A DNA stretch of 64,000 bases, taken from positions 1 to 64,000 of the forward strand of contig JAEUHJ010000161.1 in assembly GCA_016795375.1 (NCBI GenBank), written 5' to 3'. The position numbers were made by a program, and so were the translations under genes. Of this stretch, positions 34,547 to 42,427 are shown one piece after another. The stretch's first letter is position 1. Every line of letters begins with the position of its first letter. This DNA comes from Verrucomicrobiaceae bacterium. Its GTDB lineage: Bacteria > Verrucomicrobiota > Verrucomicrobiia > Verrucomicrobiales > Verrucomicrobiaceae. The notes under the pieces are model-generated. The model made no database searches. It saw nothing but the letters and a program-made list of their open reading frames with translations, and was not told the DNA's origin.

Positions 34547-35836
34547 TTACGGCAGCGCCAGCTCCTTCGCACGTTCTGGTTTCAGCAGCCACTTCGAGCA
34601 GCCGCGCAGATAACCACGGTTCCATGCGGCACGGGTGGCCGCGCCGGTCGCCATCATCGCAAGCGTGCGGCTGGAGATGGCCTCCATCATGTTGCTGAAC
34701 CAGCCGGGGTAGTCCGCCTTGAGCTGCGTGCCGCGTTCGTAGAAAGCCACGATGCGTCCGTCGTAGAAATACGCGACCAGCTCATGCCACGCCTCGTGCC
34801 AGGCGCGCTGGCGCTTCTCATGCCGCGCTAGTTCCTTCGCCAGACGCTCCGGCTGATCGAGCAATGACTCGCCGTGTCGTGCGAACATTTCCGCGAGCGA
34901 TTCCGCCGCGTCCAGCGCCAGGAAGACGCCAGGAGAGAGCATTGGATCGACAAAGCCGAACGCGTCGCCGGTCGAAACCCATCCCGGGCCATGCGCGCGG
35001 TCGGAGAGGAGCTGGTAGTTCGTGTAAGTGTAAACGTCGGTGACGCGCCGGCGGTTTTTCGCGAGCGGCGCGAGGATGCCATCGGTCGCGAGCACCTTTT
35101 CGAGGCGTTCCTCCCCGTTCGCGCCGAAGTGCGGCAGCGATTTGGGGTTCATCACGATGCCGAAGGACATGCGCTCCGGCAGCGGGATGCGCCAGCTCCA
35201 GCCCCACTCGTGAAACGTGATGACGATCTGGCCCTGATCGAACGGATGCTCGATGCCGGTGAAATGTGCGAAGTGCGCGGTGTCCCTGCGCGGACCGGCC
35301 TCCGCCTTGATGCCGAGCAGCCTGGCCGATGTGCGCGCCCGGCCGCTCGCATCGACGACGAGCGCGGGCCTGTCACCGTCGTGCCAGCCGCCGGCTTTGA
35401 GAGCCGCTGCATCCAGCTCCAGCTCAGGACTGCCGCCAGGCTTCGCCACGAGACCAGCGCGATGCTTCACAAACGTGACGCCCAGTTCCTTCGCGTAATC
35501 CTTGAGCACATCATCGAACTCGGGGCGCGGCACGTTGTAGGCATACGGCGGCAGGCGGCCCTCCACCGAGCGGAAATTGAAATGCATCTGCGTGCCGCGG
35601 TGATGAAAGAAGCTCGCACCTGGTTTGAACTGCGCGATGGCTGCCACGCGATCCTCGATTCCCATGCGCCGCAGGATTGCCACGATGGCGGGGATCAATG
35701 ACTCGCCCACCAGCAGGGCGGGGCGCTTCTCGTCATCGAAGACGACGGACTGGATGCCCCGTCCTGCCAGCAGCGCGGCCAGCGCGCTGCCTGCGGGGCC
35801 GGCGCCGAGGATGGCGATTCGTGGGGTTCGTTTCAT
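34547..35836 (-). CDS. Flavin-dependent halogenase-like monooxygenase
   Basis: A 429-residue flavoprotein. FAD site GAGPAG (11-16), LLVGESLIPA (41-50), then QFKPGASF with K71 at the position of the halogenase catalytic lysine, VDASGR (161-166), and WGWSWRIP (211-218), which fits the WxWxIP signature of flavin-dependent halogenases. Non-halogenating relatives (geranylgeranyl-reductase-like and hydroxylase-like proteins) can keep parts of these motifs, so halogenation is a proposal. ATG 35836 is chosen for the Rossmann start. It follows the AMP ligase by 8 bp; a carrier-protein-bound substrate is likely. Confidence 0.78.
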   Translation of the reverse strand: MKRTPRIAILGAGPAGSALAALLAGRGIQSVVFDDEKRPALLVGESLIPAIVAILRRMGIEDRVAAIAQFKPGASFFHHRGTQMHFNFRSVEGRLPPYAYNVPRPEFDDVLKDYAKELGVTFVKHRAGLVAKPGGSPELELDAAALKAGGWHDGDRPALVVDASGRARTSARLLGIKAEAGPRRDTAHFAHFTGIEHPFDQGQIVITFHEWGWSWRIPLPERMSFGIVMNPKSLPHFGANGEERLEKVLATDGILAPLAKNRRRVTDVYTYTNYQLLSDRAHGPGWVSTGDAFGFVDPMLSPGVFLALDAAESLAEMFARHGESLLDQPERLAKELARHEKRQRAWHEAWHELVAYFYDGRIVAFYERGTQLKADYPGWFSNMMEAISSRTLAMMATGAATRAAWNRGYLRGCSKWLLKPERAKELALP

Positions 35837-35844
35837 GAGGGGCT

Positions 35845-37215
35845 TCAGTGGCGGCGGAGCTTGCCGCTGGCGGTCAGCGGCAGCTCGGAGACAAAGGTGT
35901 AGAACAGCGGCACTTTGTAGGCGGAGAGGCGCTCCTGGCAAAGTTTTCTCAATTCGCCCGCAGGCGGCGGCGCGCCTGTGTTTTGCGGGATGATCTCCGC
36001 AGACGGCATCGCCCCCAGGGCGGGGTGCGCCCGGGCAGAGACACGCACGGCCTTCACGCCCGGATGAGTGAGGAGGATCGCCTCCACCTCCTCTGGGAAG
36101 CATTTCAATCCGCCCACATTGATCACGCTGCGCACGCGTCCGCGCAGGAACAAACAGCCGTCGTCATCCATCTCCGCGATGTCGCCGGTCGCGAACCATC
36201 CATCGCGCAACACGGCCTCGCGGGGCTGCCACGGCGTCAGATACGCGTCGAAAACGCCAGGCCCGCGCAGCAGCAGCTCGCCGTCATCCAGTTTGATCTC
36301 AAATGCGGGCAGCGGCTTTCCGATCGAAGTTGGCTTGTCTTTCGCATGCTCCAAATTCAAAACCGGCAGCCCGGCCTCGATGATTCCCATGCCCTGTGTG
36401 AGATGCAGGCCCGTTTTGCCCACGAACAGCGCCGCCACCTCCTCCGTCAGCGCAAACGCCGTGGACACCGCTAGCCGCAGCGAACCCAGCGCCGCCGCCT
36501 CCGGCTGGCCGGAGAGCATCGTGTAATGATAGGGCGAGCCGTACATCACCGTCGCGCCGTGTTCGCGCATCATGTCGATCATCACCTTCGGATCGCTCGC
36601 CGGTGCGAGGATCGTGGTGGCGCCGTGGTAGAGATAAAGCACGATCGAAACGGCAAAGTGATGTGCCATGGGCAGCACCCACAGCACGCGGTCGTTCGGG
36701 CCGATGCGTAACCCCTCGTTCGCCGCCGTGATGCGGCCCAGCAGCGTCTCGTGCGAGATGACAATGCCCTTCGCCGCTCCCGTGGTGCCGCTGCTGAAAC
36801 GGATGAAGGCCGGATTCAGCGCCGTGAGCGCCACCTCATCAAATGCGGGCGGCGAATCATGCGTGACAGGATCGATCCGCCATTCCTCCGCGTTTTTCGC
36901 ATGCACGATGGCGTCCAGAGCCGTCGCACTCGCTAGCTGCGCGCGCTCCGTGGCCGTCAGCTCGCCGGGAATCGGCACAAAGCACGCGTCCTGCCTCAGG
37001 ATCGACAACGCCGCCACGATGTAGTCCGCGCCGCTCGGCGCATCGAGACCGATGCGCGGGCGATCCTTACTCGGCCACGCCGCGTCAGCGCCCATGCGCC
37101 GTGCGCAGTCGATCATGCGTGACTCCAGTTCACCAAACGTGAGCCGCTGCTCCGGGCTGATGACGGCGGTGTCCGTGGCGGTGCTGCGCTGGAAGATGAG
37201 ATCGACGATGTTCAC
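35845..37215 (-). CDS. AMP-forming acyl/aryl ligase
   Basis: A 456-residue ANL-superfamily enzyme that would activate a carboxylic acid as adenylate and load it on the operon's carrier protein or CoA. Visible motifs: RFSSGTTGAAKG (P-loop), MYGSPYHY, TQGMGIIEAG, GWFATGD, and the C-terminal catalytic lysine in SGKLRRH. It is shorter than typical acyl-CoA synthetases, near the length of stand-alone adenylation enzymes of natural-product pathways. The GTG start overlaps the upstream stop by 4 bp. The substrate cannot be read from the sequence by eye. Confidence 0.85.
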   Translation of the reverse strand: MNIVDLIFQRSTATDTAVISPEQRLTFGELESRMIDCARRMGADAAWPSKDRPRIGLDAPSGADYIVAALSILRQDACFVPIPGELTATERAQLASATALDAIVHAKNAEEWRIDPVTHDSPPAFDEVALTALNPAFIRFSSGTTGAAKGIVISHETLLGRITAANEGLRIGPNDRVLWVLPMAHHFAVSIVLYLYHGATTILAPASDPKVMIDMMREHGATVMYGSPYHYTMLSGQPEAAALGSLRLAVSTAFALTEEVAALFVGKTGLHLTQGMGIIEAGLPVLNLEHAKDKPTSIGKPLPAFEIKLDDGELLLRGPGVFDAYLTPWQPREAVLRDGWFATGDIAEMDDDGCLFLRGRVRSVINVGGLKCFPEEVEAILLTHPGVKAVRVSARAHPALGAMPSAEIIPQNTGAPPPAGELRKLCQERLSAYKVPLFYTFVSELPLTASGKLRRH

Positions 37216-38483
37216 GTTTCCAGACCGCTTAAAACCTTCCGCACCCGTTGTGCAAGCGCTCCGGTGGCCGATTCAGCGCTTGCGGCGGCGATTCCGGCGG
37301 CCTGGCCGGTCGCCAGCGCCGTCCCCATCACGCGGATGCCTGCCTGGGCCCGGTGCGTGGCTGAAAGGCAGCGTCCGGCGATGAACACATTGCGCAAATC
37401 ACGCGCACGCAGGCAGCCCAACGGAATGCCACAGGCTTTCGGCTCGCGTGGATAAAGCAATCGCGGACCACGGGCCGTCTCACGCAGTTCCAGGGGCCAC
37501 GTCGCGTTGGCGACGGCTTGATCACCACAGCGGCTTTCAAGCATGTCCTCCTCGGTCAAGACGAGCTCGCCGACCCAGCGCCGACTTTCGCGGATGCCAG
37601 CACGCGCTGGTAGCGCGGTGACGCGGGCGTTGACGAATTCCTCCAACGCCATGCGAAGGTGCTCGATGATGGCGCATACCGTTTCGCGGCCCTCACGCTC
37701 GATCCATGTCAGACTGCGCGGATCATTCGGATCAAACGCGCCTTCGGGTGAATCTCCAGCCAGATCGAGTGTCAAGAATGCGTCGTCCGACATGGTGCCC
37801 GCTCTGAAATGTGCTCCCGAAACCGCGGCAGGCAGATTCTTGTCGCGAATCGCCCGTGCGAGACAGCCGGAGACTTTCAGCGGGCCGTCTCCTGCGAAGG
37901 CTGCAGGTTCCACGCCACTGATGCCGACGATGTAAGCTGGACGTTGCAGTTCGTCAGAAGGCGTGGATTCCCATGCGTGATCCGTCAACGCAGCGAGCAC
38001 GGCATCGCCGCTCGCATCGACGATCGCTCGCGGTCTCACACTCCATGACCTGCCGCGACACAGCAGCGATAGTTCAGCGGCACGGTTTTGATGAACGGAG
38101 CACGACGCGACTTCGGTGTGTAGCAGCACGTTCAAGTTTTTCTCGTGGGCGCACCAGCGATCATAAAACAACGCCAGCTTATGCGGCTGGTGCAGCAATA
38201 CATCGACCCTGCCCATGCGGATGGGGCCCTGCGCGATGCCCTGGGCGCGCAATTCGCGTTCGAGTTCGGCTGGAAGACCGGGATTCGCGACCTTGGGCGC
38301 CGCGTCGGGTGTCGCGGGCAGCTCATACAAACCGCAGAACGAATGCACGAGTGATGCCGTGCCCGCGCCGCCGAGGAAGCCGTGCCGTTCCACCAGCAAC
38401 GTGTCCGCGCCCTGACGCGCTGCGGCGAGTGCCGCTGCCACGCCCGCGCTGCCGCCGCCGATGACGAGAACATCCGGATTCAT
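37212..38483 (-). CDS. FAD-dependent oxidoreductase (FAD_oxidored family)
   Basis: A 423-residue flavoprotein with DVLVIGGGSAGVAAALAA at the N-terminus, VERHGFLGGAGT, VDASGDAVLAAL, RAGIRESRRWVGE, and the C-terminal FIAGRCLSATHRAQAGIRV. These are typical of the pfam12831 group. Many relatives are exported, but this one has no signal peptide. In this operon it may oxidise or reduce the carrier-bound acyl chain. ATG 38483 directly precedes the Rossmann strand; a GTG at 38498, overlapping the condensation gene stop, is an alternative. Confidence 0.8.
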   Translation of the reverse strand: MNPDVLVIGGGSAGVAAALAAARQGADTLLVERHGFLGGAGTASLVHSFCGLYELPATPDAAPKVANPGLPAELERELRAQGIAQGPIRMGRVDVLLHQPHKLALFYDRWCAHEKNLNVLLHTEVASCSVHQNRAAELSLLCRGRSWSVRPRAIVDASGDAVLAALTDHAWESTPSDELQRPAYIVGISGVEPAAFAGDGPLKVSGCLARAIRDKNLPAAVSGAHFRAGTMSDDAFLTLDLAGDSPEGAFDPNDPRSLTWIEREGRETVCAIIEHLRMALEEFVNARVTALPARAGIRESRRWVGELVLTEEDMLESRCGDQAVANATWPLELRETARGPRLLYPREPKACGIPLGCLRARDLRNVFIAGRCLSATHRAQAGIRVMGTALATGQAAGIAAASAESATGALAQRVRKVLSGLET

Positions 38484-38490
38484 GGCCGCA

Positions 38491-39834
38491 TCATTCACCG
38501 AGAAGATCAGAACGCCAGCGCTCCCGCATCAGTTCGGTCTCGGATTCGCTCAAACACGAGTCGAGGTGACTTACGGTCACGGTGAGCTGGTCGCGGCATT
38601 CGGAGACAAACAAGCCGCTGCCTGGAGGCGCACACAAAGTCGGCATGTGGACGGCATTCACGATCTCGCCGCCGCAGAACGTGGTCATGCCCTCGCCGAA
38701 GTTGCCGGTGTAGGCGTGGTAGAATGACGCGATCTCGCCGCGCTGGCCGAGGCGCACTAGGTCGAGCATCGTCTTGCCGGGCATTCGGCGCATGAGGAGC
38801 TGCATGGCATTGAAGGACAGGTGCCGCTTCAGTTTAAGATGCTCCATGTGCTGCCGCATCAGCGCCTTGCTGGCTGTGCCGAGGTCGGCGAGGTCGTTTT
38901 CCTTCAAAATGAAGAAAAACATCGCCATGTGGTTTTGAAACACGGCGGCCCTGCCGTTTGCGTCCTTCGGGCGCTGCTGCACCGGCATCGGTACGGCATA
39001 CGAGAGGCCGTGCTGGCCCCGCGAATGAAACACCGCCTGATGACAACGTGCTGCGAGAGCCGCGTAGAAGAACGTGCGCATCATATCGCCGCCGATCCTG
39101 CCGAGCGTGATCTTGATCTTCGCTGTCTCTTCCGGTGAAAACGTCTCCCAGAAGCAGCAGCGGCGTCCGGTGCGCAGTCTGCCCTTGCTTGCTGACACAA
39201 ACGGCTCCGAGCCTAGTTTGATGAGGTGTCTGCCGCATGCCTCGCTCTCTTGAAACAGCTTCCACCACGGGCGGTTGTCACTCACAGATGGCTGCTGCGG
39301 CGAAACGGCCTGCGGATCGTGCCACAGCTCGTCCATGTGCTTGAACAACAGCTCCACGCCCGTGCCGTCCAGCAGCAGATGCGACCAGAGCATGAGGATG
39401 GACCACGTTTGATCACCTGTGCGCACCACATCGAGGCGGATGTGCGGCGGGCCGAGGCTCACACGCTGGTGCCCACGCATGCGCAGCGCACGCAAATCTG
39501 AGATGGAATCGATTTGCGATGTTTCAGGGCCGGTTACTCCGCGCACACGATGAAACTCGATGGGAATCGCGTCCGCATCACCGCTGCATTCCCAATACGG
39601 CACGGCGAGCAGGCCGTCCTTGCGCAGTGTGGCGTGCAGCAGCGGCATGCGCTCCGACAGTTCGCCCGCGAGCCAGCGCAGACGTGCCTCATCGGGCTGG
39701 CCGCGCACATCGGCCTGCGTGAGTGCGTCCAGCCCGCGACCGTCCGCCGCGCGGGCGAGGTGATCCAGCGCGATGACAAAGCCATCCGTGCCGGTGACGG
39801 GGAATCGGGGGATGACAGGCGCGGTGGTGCTCAT
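38491..39834 (-). CDS. Condensation-like acyltransferase
   Basis: A 447-residue protein of the CoA-dependent acyltransferase/NRPS condensation superfamily (related to WS/DGAT and alcohol acetyltransferases). The active-site motif HxxxDG is SHLLLDGTG (H152, D156, G157), and the C-terminal lobe contains NFGEGMTTFCGG. A stand-alone member next to a carrier protein and a ligase would join the loaded acyl group to an amine or alcohol acceptor. ATG overlaps the carrier protein stop by 4 bp. Acceptor unknown. Confidence 0.75.
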   Translation of the reverse strand: MSTTAPVIPRFPVTGTDGFVIALDHLARAADGRGLDALTQADVRGQPDEARLRWLAGELSERMPLLHATLRKDGLLAVPYWECSGDADAIPIEFHRVRGVTGPETSQIDSISDLRALRMRGHQRVSLGPPHIRLDVVRTGDQTWSILMLWSHLLLDGTGVELLFKHMDELWHDPQAVSPQQPSVSDNRPWWKLFQESEACGRHLIKLGSEPFVSASKGRLRTGRRCCFWETFSPEETAKIKITLGRIGGDMMRTFFYAALAARCHQAVFHSRGQHGLSYAVPMPVQQRPKDANGRAAVFQNHMAMFFFILKENDLADLGTASKALMRQHMEHLKLKRHLSFNAMQLLMRRMPGKTMLDLVRLGQRGEIASFYHAYTGNFGEGMTTFCGGEIVNAVHMPTLCAPPGSGLFVSECRDQLTVTVSHLDSCLSESETELMRERWRSDLLGE

Positions 39835-40076
39835 GCGGCCTTCTCGTTCACCAGCGTTGCGAGCGCTTTCCCACTGCGGAAATTCGCCCGGCTCAGTTCC
39901 TCCGGCTCCACTTTTTTGGCGAAGCGTTCCTCCAGAAACATCACGAGCTGCATCACCCCCATCGAATCCAGCCCTGCCTCGAAGAAATCCGCCTCCGCGC
40001 CAAAGTCGGCGGGCAGATCGGGCAGAACTGTTTCACGAACGAGGGAGATCATGGTGCTGGGGGATGTGTCAGGCAT
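39831..40076 (-). CDS. Stand-alone acyl/peptidyl carrier protein
   Basis: An 81-residue carrier protein. FFEAGLDSMGVMQLV contains the phosphopantetheine attachment serine (S38 in DSM), with the acidic helix II and FRSGKALATLV after it. It is distinct from a housekeeping AcpP because there are no fab genes beside it. It is the first gene of the six-gene operon and overlaps the condensation gene by 4 bp. ATG 40076 is preferred; ATG 40052 is a shorter option. A phosphopantetheinyl transferase must be supplied from elsewhere. Confidence 0.85.
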   Translation of the reverse strand: MPDTSPSTMISLVRETVLPDLPADFGAEADFFEAGLDSMGVMQLVMFLEERFAKKVEPEELSRANFRSGKALATLVNEKAA

Positions 40077-40146
40077 GGGCGGGGTGTTTAGACACGAAGC
40101 ATTCAGATGCAAATGCAACGACTGGGGATGCTGCTGACGTGGCGGC

Positions 40147-40599
40147 CTATTCCCGCGCCCGCGAGTCGATGCAGATCGTCACCGGCCCGTCGTTGATGAG
40201 CGCCACCTTCATGTCTGCTCCGAAGGTGCCACGGGCCACTGTTTTGCCCGTCTCGGCCTCCAGCATCGCCAAAAACTGCTCGTAGAGCGGGATCGCGTGA
40301 TCAGGGCGGGCCGCGCGGATGAAACTGGGGCGGTTTCCTTTCTTCGTGCTGGCATGCAACGTGAACTGGCTGACCACGAGCAGATCGCCGTCGATGTCCT
40401 TCACGCAGAGATTCATCCTTCCTTCAGCATCGCCAAAGACGCGCATCTGCGCCGCCTTCTGCGCCAGCCATGCCGCGTCTTCCTTCGCATCATCACCTTC
40501 GATGCCGACGAGAATGAGCAAGCCGGCTCCGATCTGGCCGGTGATCCGGCCATCAATGCTGACGGAGGCGGAGGAGACGCGTTGCAGGACGAGGCGCAT
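40147..40599 (-). CDS. dtd: D-aminoacyl-tRNA deacylase
   Basis: Hydrolyses D-amino acids (and Gly mischarged on tRNA-Ala) from tRNA. The 150-residue protein shows [24 protein letters not shown], the SQFTLHAST active-site motif (SQxT), KKGNRPSF, and the C-terminal INDGPVT motif (Gly-Pro type). ATG 40599 starts exactly at the family N-terminus, though the frame is open upstream. It lies 70 bp upstream of the carrier-protein operon on the same strand and could be read into it. Confidence 0.93.
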   Translation of the reverse strand: MRLVLQRVSSASVSIDGRITGQIGAGLLILVGIEGDDAKEDAAWLAQKAAQMRVFGDAEGRMNLCVKDIDGDLLVVSQFTLHASTKKGNRPSFIRAARPDHAIPLYEQFLAMLEAETGKTVARGTFGADMKVALINDGPVTICIDSRARE

Positions 40600-40749
40600 G
40601 GGTGTGGTGATGGATTTGGTCACCAATGACCGCTCAAGGCGCGCATGCCTCCTCATTTTTGCGCGTTTGTTTCCCTCAGCGTGTCGCTGGCGGTGGCACG
40701 CCGGGGCTGCCAGTTCGTGGCGTGTGTTCCCTGGCGGGATGTTTTCAAA

Positions 40750-41481
40750 TCACGCCCGGCAGGGCTGCCGCCGTGTGCGGCGGATCACATGGGTGGTGGC
40801 GGCGGCCAGCAGCAGGAGGAGGGAGCCGGGTTCCGGTACGACCGCCGTTTGCAGGCTGAAGGCAGGCGGAGTCACGCCGAAGCCACCGTCGCCCTGTACG
40901 TTGTTCACGCCGCCGATGACGGCGGCGTCGGCATCGGCAAGCTGCCAGTCGTAGGAACCTCCGGTGTCCGCAGGATCGGGGATGACCCACGGGCTGCTGC
41001 TGTTGCCCGCAAAGTTGGAGTCTGTCACCAGCGCCCACTCGCTGCCCGGCACGATGACTTTTGAATTGTAGGCCCAGAGATAAACTTTTTCGCCCTGGGT
41101 GAAAACGTCCAGCGGATCAGCATCTGCGGAGCTGGAGTGGCCGAGCGAATCATGGGTCACGGTGGCCGTGAAAAACTGGTCCGGCACATTCCAGCCTTCC
41201 GGATCGCCGTCGTTAGGGTCCGACGGGGTGGGGTCAAAAGTGCGGTCAAAAACCTTCCAGTTGGCCTCCCACTGATCGACATTCTGGTAAGTGGGCATGA
41301 AGCCGCCAAAGGTGCCGACTTCGAAAGAGTAAGTGCCATTCAGAGGCTGGCCGTTGCTGTCGAAAAGCAAATCATTGAACACGCTGCTCCAGAAGACCGT
41401 GCTGGCGCCTGCGGAGCTGCACATGCAGACCAGCACCAGCCACAGGCTGCGCAGCGTGGTGGAAACGGGTGTGGCTTTCAT
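40750..41481 (-). CDS. PEP-CTERM sorting-domain protein
   Basis: A 243-residue exported protein: signal peptide about 1-26, then a Gly/Asp/Ser/Trp-rich beta-type region without recognised catalytic motif (GTYSFEVGTFGGFMP, YLWAYNSKVIVPG), and a C-terminal PEP-CTERM tail (VVPEPGSLLLLLAA, then an RRTRR basic end). Such proteins are exported and processed by exosortase, often as extracellular matrix components. An ECF sigma factor gene lies directly upstream on the same strand, and a sigma-70-like promoter lies in the gap. ATG 41481 is chosen for the signal peptide. Confidence 0.85.
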   Translation of the reverse strand: MKATPVSTTLRSLWLVLVCMCSSAGASTVFWSSVFNDLLFDSNGQPLNGTYSFEVGTFGGFMPTYQNVDQWEANWKVFDRTFDPTPSDPNDGDPEGWNVPDQFFTATVTHDSLGHSSSADADPLDVFTQGEKVYLWAYNSKVIVPGSEWALVTDSNFAGNSSSPWVIPDPADTGGSYDWQLADADAAVIGGVNNVQGDGGFGVTPPAFSLQTAVVPEPGSLLLLLAAATTHVIRRTRRQPCRA

Positions 41482-41550
41482 GCGGGATGCGGGTTTGGGG
41501 TGTTCTTGGCGTGCGAGTTGAGGGGGGTAAGGCACGATGAATCTATGTTA

Positions 41551-41578
41551 ATTATAATAAATATAACACAAACACCAA
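41551..41578 (-). promoter_or_regulatory. Sigma-70-like promoter of the PEP-CTERM gene
   Basis: On the minus strand TTGGTG (41578-41573), a 16-nt spacer, and TATAAT (41556-41551) lie about 70 bp upstream of the ATG at 41481. The surrounding 80 bp are A+T-rich. The -10 box is consensus, the -35 box weak. Confidence 0.5.
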
Positions 41579-41632
41579 AGAACAAGCAACATTTGAGGCA
41601 ACAAGCCATTGCCACGCTCCCAGAATGAAATC

Positions 41633-42229
41633 TCAGGCCAGGCGCGGTTTCACCAGCGTCTCCAGGCGGTTCACACCGCGACGGATGCGCGCCTTGATGG
41701 TGCCTAGCGGTTCGTGCAGACGCTCCGCCACCTCGGCCTGCGTGAGGCCGCTGAAGTAGGTGAGCTCGATGGCTTCACGCTGGTCGGCGGTGAGCCGGGA
41801 GACGGCGGTGTGCAGGATGGTGTCGCGTTCCTTGTCCTCCAGGTTTTCATGTCCGGAGCGCTCGAACTCGAACTGGTCCTTCTTGTTCTCGGTTTCAAAG
41901 TCGTCGTTGAGCTTCGAGCGGCGTTGCTTCGAACGGATGCGGTCGATGGCCCGGTTGCGCGCCAGTGTGGTCAGCCAGGTGAGCGGCTTGCCTTTGCGGG
42001 GTTCATAGAGATGGGCCTTGTTCCAGACCTGCACCAGCACCTCCTGCATCACGTCTTCAGTGTCGTGGTGGTCGTTGAGCACGTTTGAAATCGAGGCGAA
42101 AATAAGGCCGCTGTACTTCCGGTAGAAGGCTTGAAAGCTGACGGCGTCACGCTCGGCGACTCGCTTCAGCAGGCGAATGTCTTCCTCAAGATTCATGTCT
42201 GCTTCTGGAGTGTGTGAGGTCGCAGTCAT
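41633..42229 (-). CDS. ECF-type RNA polymerase sigma factor
   Basis: A 198-residue sigma factor. Region 2 includes FRKYSG-like YRKYSGLIF, DTEDVMQEVLVQVW (core binding) and LTTLARNRAIDRIR (-10 recognition). Region 4 is LTADQREAIELTYFSGLTQAEVAE with the helix-turn-helix PLGTIKARIRRG. No anti-sigma gene is adjacent, so control may be transcriptional or by a distant partner. The neighbouring PEP-CTERM gene downstream is a candidate target. ATG 42229 is used; ATG 42196 (MNLEEDI) is an alternative. Confidence 0.9.
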   Translation of the reverse strand: MTATSHTPEADMNLEEDIRLLKRVAERDAVSFQAFYRKYSGLIFASISNVLNDHHDTEDVMQEVLVQVWNKAHLYEPRKGKPLTWLTTLARNRAIDRIRSKQRRSKLNDDFETENKKDQFEFERSGHENLEDKERDTILHTAVSRLTADQREAIELTYFSGLTQAEVAERLHEPLGTIKARIRRGVNRLETLVKPRLA

Positions 42230-42301
42230 AATGGAGTTGAAATGCAAGTGGTAGGGCCACTTTTGCGACAAATGGCAATACGTCAAAGATTTGTTTACAA
42301 G

Positions 42302-42328
42302 TGTCTAATTTTAGTACGAAATGTCTAA
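42302..42328. promoter_or_regulatory. Direct repeat upstream of the sigma factor gene
   Basis: TGTCTAA occurs at 42302-42308 and again at 42322-42328, exactly 20 bp apart (two helical turns), about 75-100 bp upstream of the sigma factor start, in an A+T-rich gap. It could be a tandem operator or part of an autoregulated promoter. Unproven. Confidence 0.35.
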
Positions 42329-42427
42329 ATTATGACGCTGCCTGGGATGACATGAAGGAAACCCCGCCCTTGCTGGGAGACAGGCATGGAATGGGTATTC
42401 CCGCCAAAACACGGGTTCACAGGCTCG

